Source: Bacteroidales bacterium (GTDB lineage: Bacteria > Bacteroidota > Bacteroidia > Bacteroidales > UBA7960). From it: a DNA stretch of 6,539 bases. The position numbers and the translations under genes were made by a program. Location: the NCBI GenBank assembly GCA_007122745.1, contig SKTA01000001.1, forward strand, positions 1 to 6,539. Direction: 5' to 3'. Position 1 is the stretch's first letter, and every line of letters begins with the position of its first letter. This document shows positions 6,059-6,539 of this stretch, piece by piece. The notes beneath the pieces were generated by a model, which did no database searches, was not told where the DNA came from, and saw only the letters and a program-made list of their open reading frames with translations.

Positions 6059-6539
6059 TGAAATCATATTACCTATTTCCCGTTACATTATGCCTTCTTC
6101 AATCGCTATCTTTAGCGGCGGCTGACAATCATTTATCCGGCTCGCGGGCAGCGGCAATGGCAAATGCAACAGTTGCCCTGCATGACTTCTGGGCCATCAG
6201 CCACAACCAGGCCGGCATAATCGGTATTGAAACCATAGCAGCAGGCATGTTTGCCGGAAACCGCTACATGATGGCTGAACTGGTTGATGCATCCGTGGCC
6301 GCTATCATTCCCGCAGCAGGAGGTAACCTGGGAGTTTCCATGCAATACTTCGGAACCGAATTTTATTCGGAAAGCAAAGCGGGGATTGCTTATGCCCGAC
6401 CTTTTGGAGAAAAACTCTCAACCGGTGTACAACTAAGTTATCTGTATACAAGTATTGCAGAAGGATATGGCCGGACCGGCACTTTTCTTGCCGAAATAGG
6501 ACTCATCTACGAAATTTCCCCGGGTTTGTTTCTTGGAAC
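6058..6539 (+). CDS. Predicted outer-membrane beta-barrel protein, PorV/PorQ-like (partial, runs off right edge)
   Basis: The frame is open from the ATG at 6058 to the window edge (160 full codons), so the C-terminus is missing. Residues 1-21 look like a Sec signal peptide (MKSYYLF, hydrophobic core, SLSLAA) with cleavage near 21. The mature start GSRAAAMANATVALHDFWAISHNQAG (27-52) matches the N-terminal 'GARS.GMG.A.vA..D......NPA' pattern of Bacteroidota PorV/PorQ-like and FadL-like barrels. The rest shows the alternating small, polar and aromatic residues of antiparallel strands, for example GNLGVSMQYFG, SKAGIAYARPF, LSTGVQLSYLY and TFLAEIGLIYE. PorV-type proteins take part in surface delivery by the type IX secretion system, but many relatives have unknown roles, so function is not assigned. 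Family placement is from recalled patterns and would need a profile search. Confidence 0.65.
   Translation, partial: MKSYYLFPVTLCLLQSLSLAAADNHLSGSRAAAMANATVALHDFWAISHNQAGIIGIETIAAGMFAGNRYMMAELVDASVAAIIPAAGGNLGVSMQYFGTEFYSESKAGIAYARPFGEKLSTGVQLSYLYTSIAEGYGRTGTFLAEIGLIYEISPGLFLG

Noticed and set aside
1..6539. A new defence, mobile or secretion system
   Set aside because: I saw no transposase, integrase, repeat array, toxin-antitoxin pair or clustered unknown genes; most genes are recognisable housekeeping or envelope functions.

Overview
The window most likely comes from a member of the Bacteroidota. Three upstream regions carry the promoter pattern typical of that phylum (TAnnTTTG at -7, with TTTG about 20 bases further upstream). 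No clear Shine-Dalgarno sequence precedes any start. Two proteins (a fused E1 alpha/beta dehydrogenase and a PorV/PorQ-like outer-membrane protein) are of kinds I associate with this phylum. This assignment is inferred from the sequence and was not tested by a search.

Layout, left to right. (1) Positions 1-1312, minus strand: the N-terminal 437 residues of a thiamine-diphosphate-dependent 2-oxo acid dehydrogenase E1 with alpha and beta parts in one chain, running off the left edge. (2) 1313-1486: a divergent intergenic region with a perfect 10-bp inverted repeat beside the E1 start and a good promoter facing the next gene. (3) 1487-3523, plus strand: a 678-residue predicted lipoprotein with an HEFGH zinc-peptidase site, of a poorly characterised gluzincin-like family. 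(4) 3540-5351, minus strand: a two-gene operon made of a di-haem cytochrome c peroxidase-like protein followed 9 bases later by a UbiE/MenG-family methyltransferase. (5) 5456-5968, plus strand: purE, of the de novo purine pathway, ending in a likely intrinsic terminator. (6) 6058 to the right edge, plus strand: the first 160 residues of a secreted, probably outer-membrane beta-barrel protein, with a palindrome lying across its promoter and start codon.

Most of this is core metabolism and envelope function: oxo-acid oxidation, quinone methylation, periplasmic peroxide reduction and purine synthesis. Only the peroxidase/methyltransferase pair is arranged as an operon; the other genes look like single units facing alternate ways. 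I see no mobile element, CRISPR array, tRNA, rRNA or defence island. I found no convincing new multi-gene system. The most useful leads are the two start-proximal palindromes, the uncharacterised metallopeptidase lipoprotein, and the pairing of a peroxidase with a divergent quinone methyltransferase. No gap between genes exceeds 175 bases.
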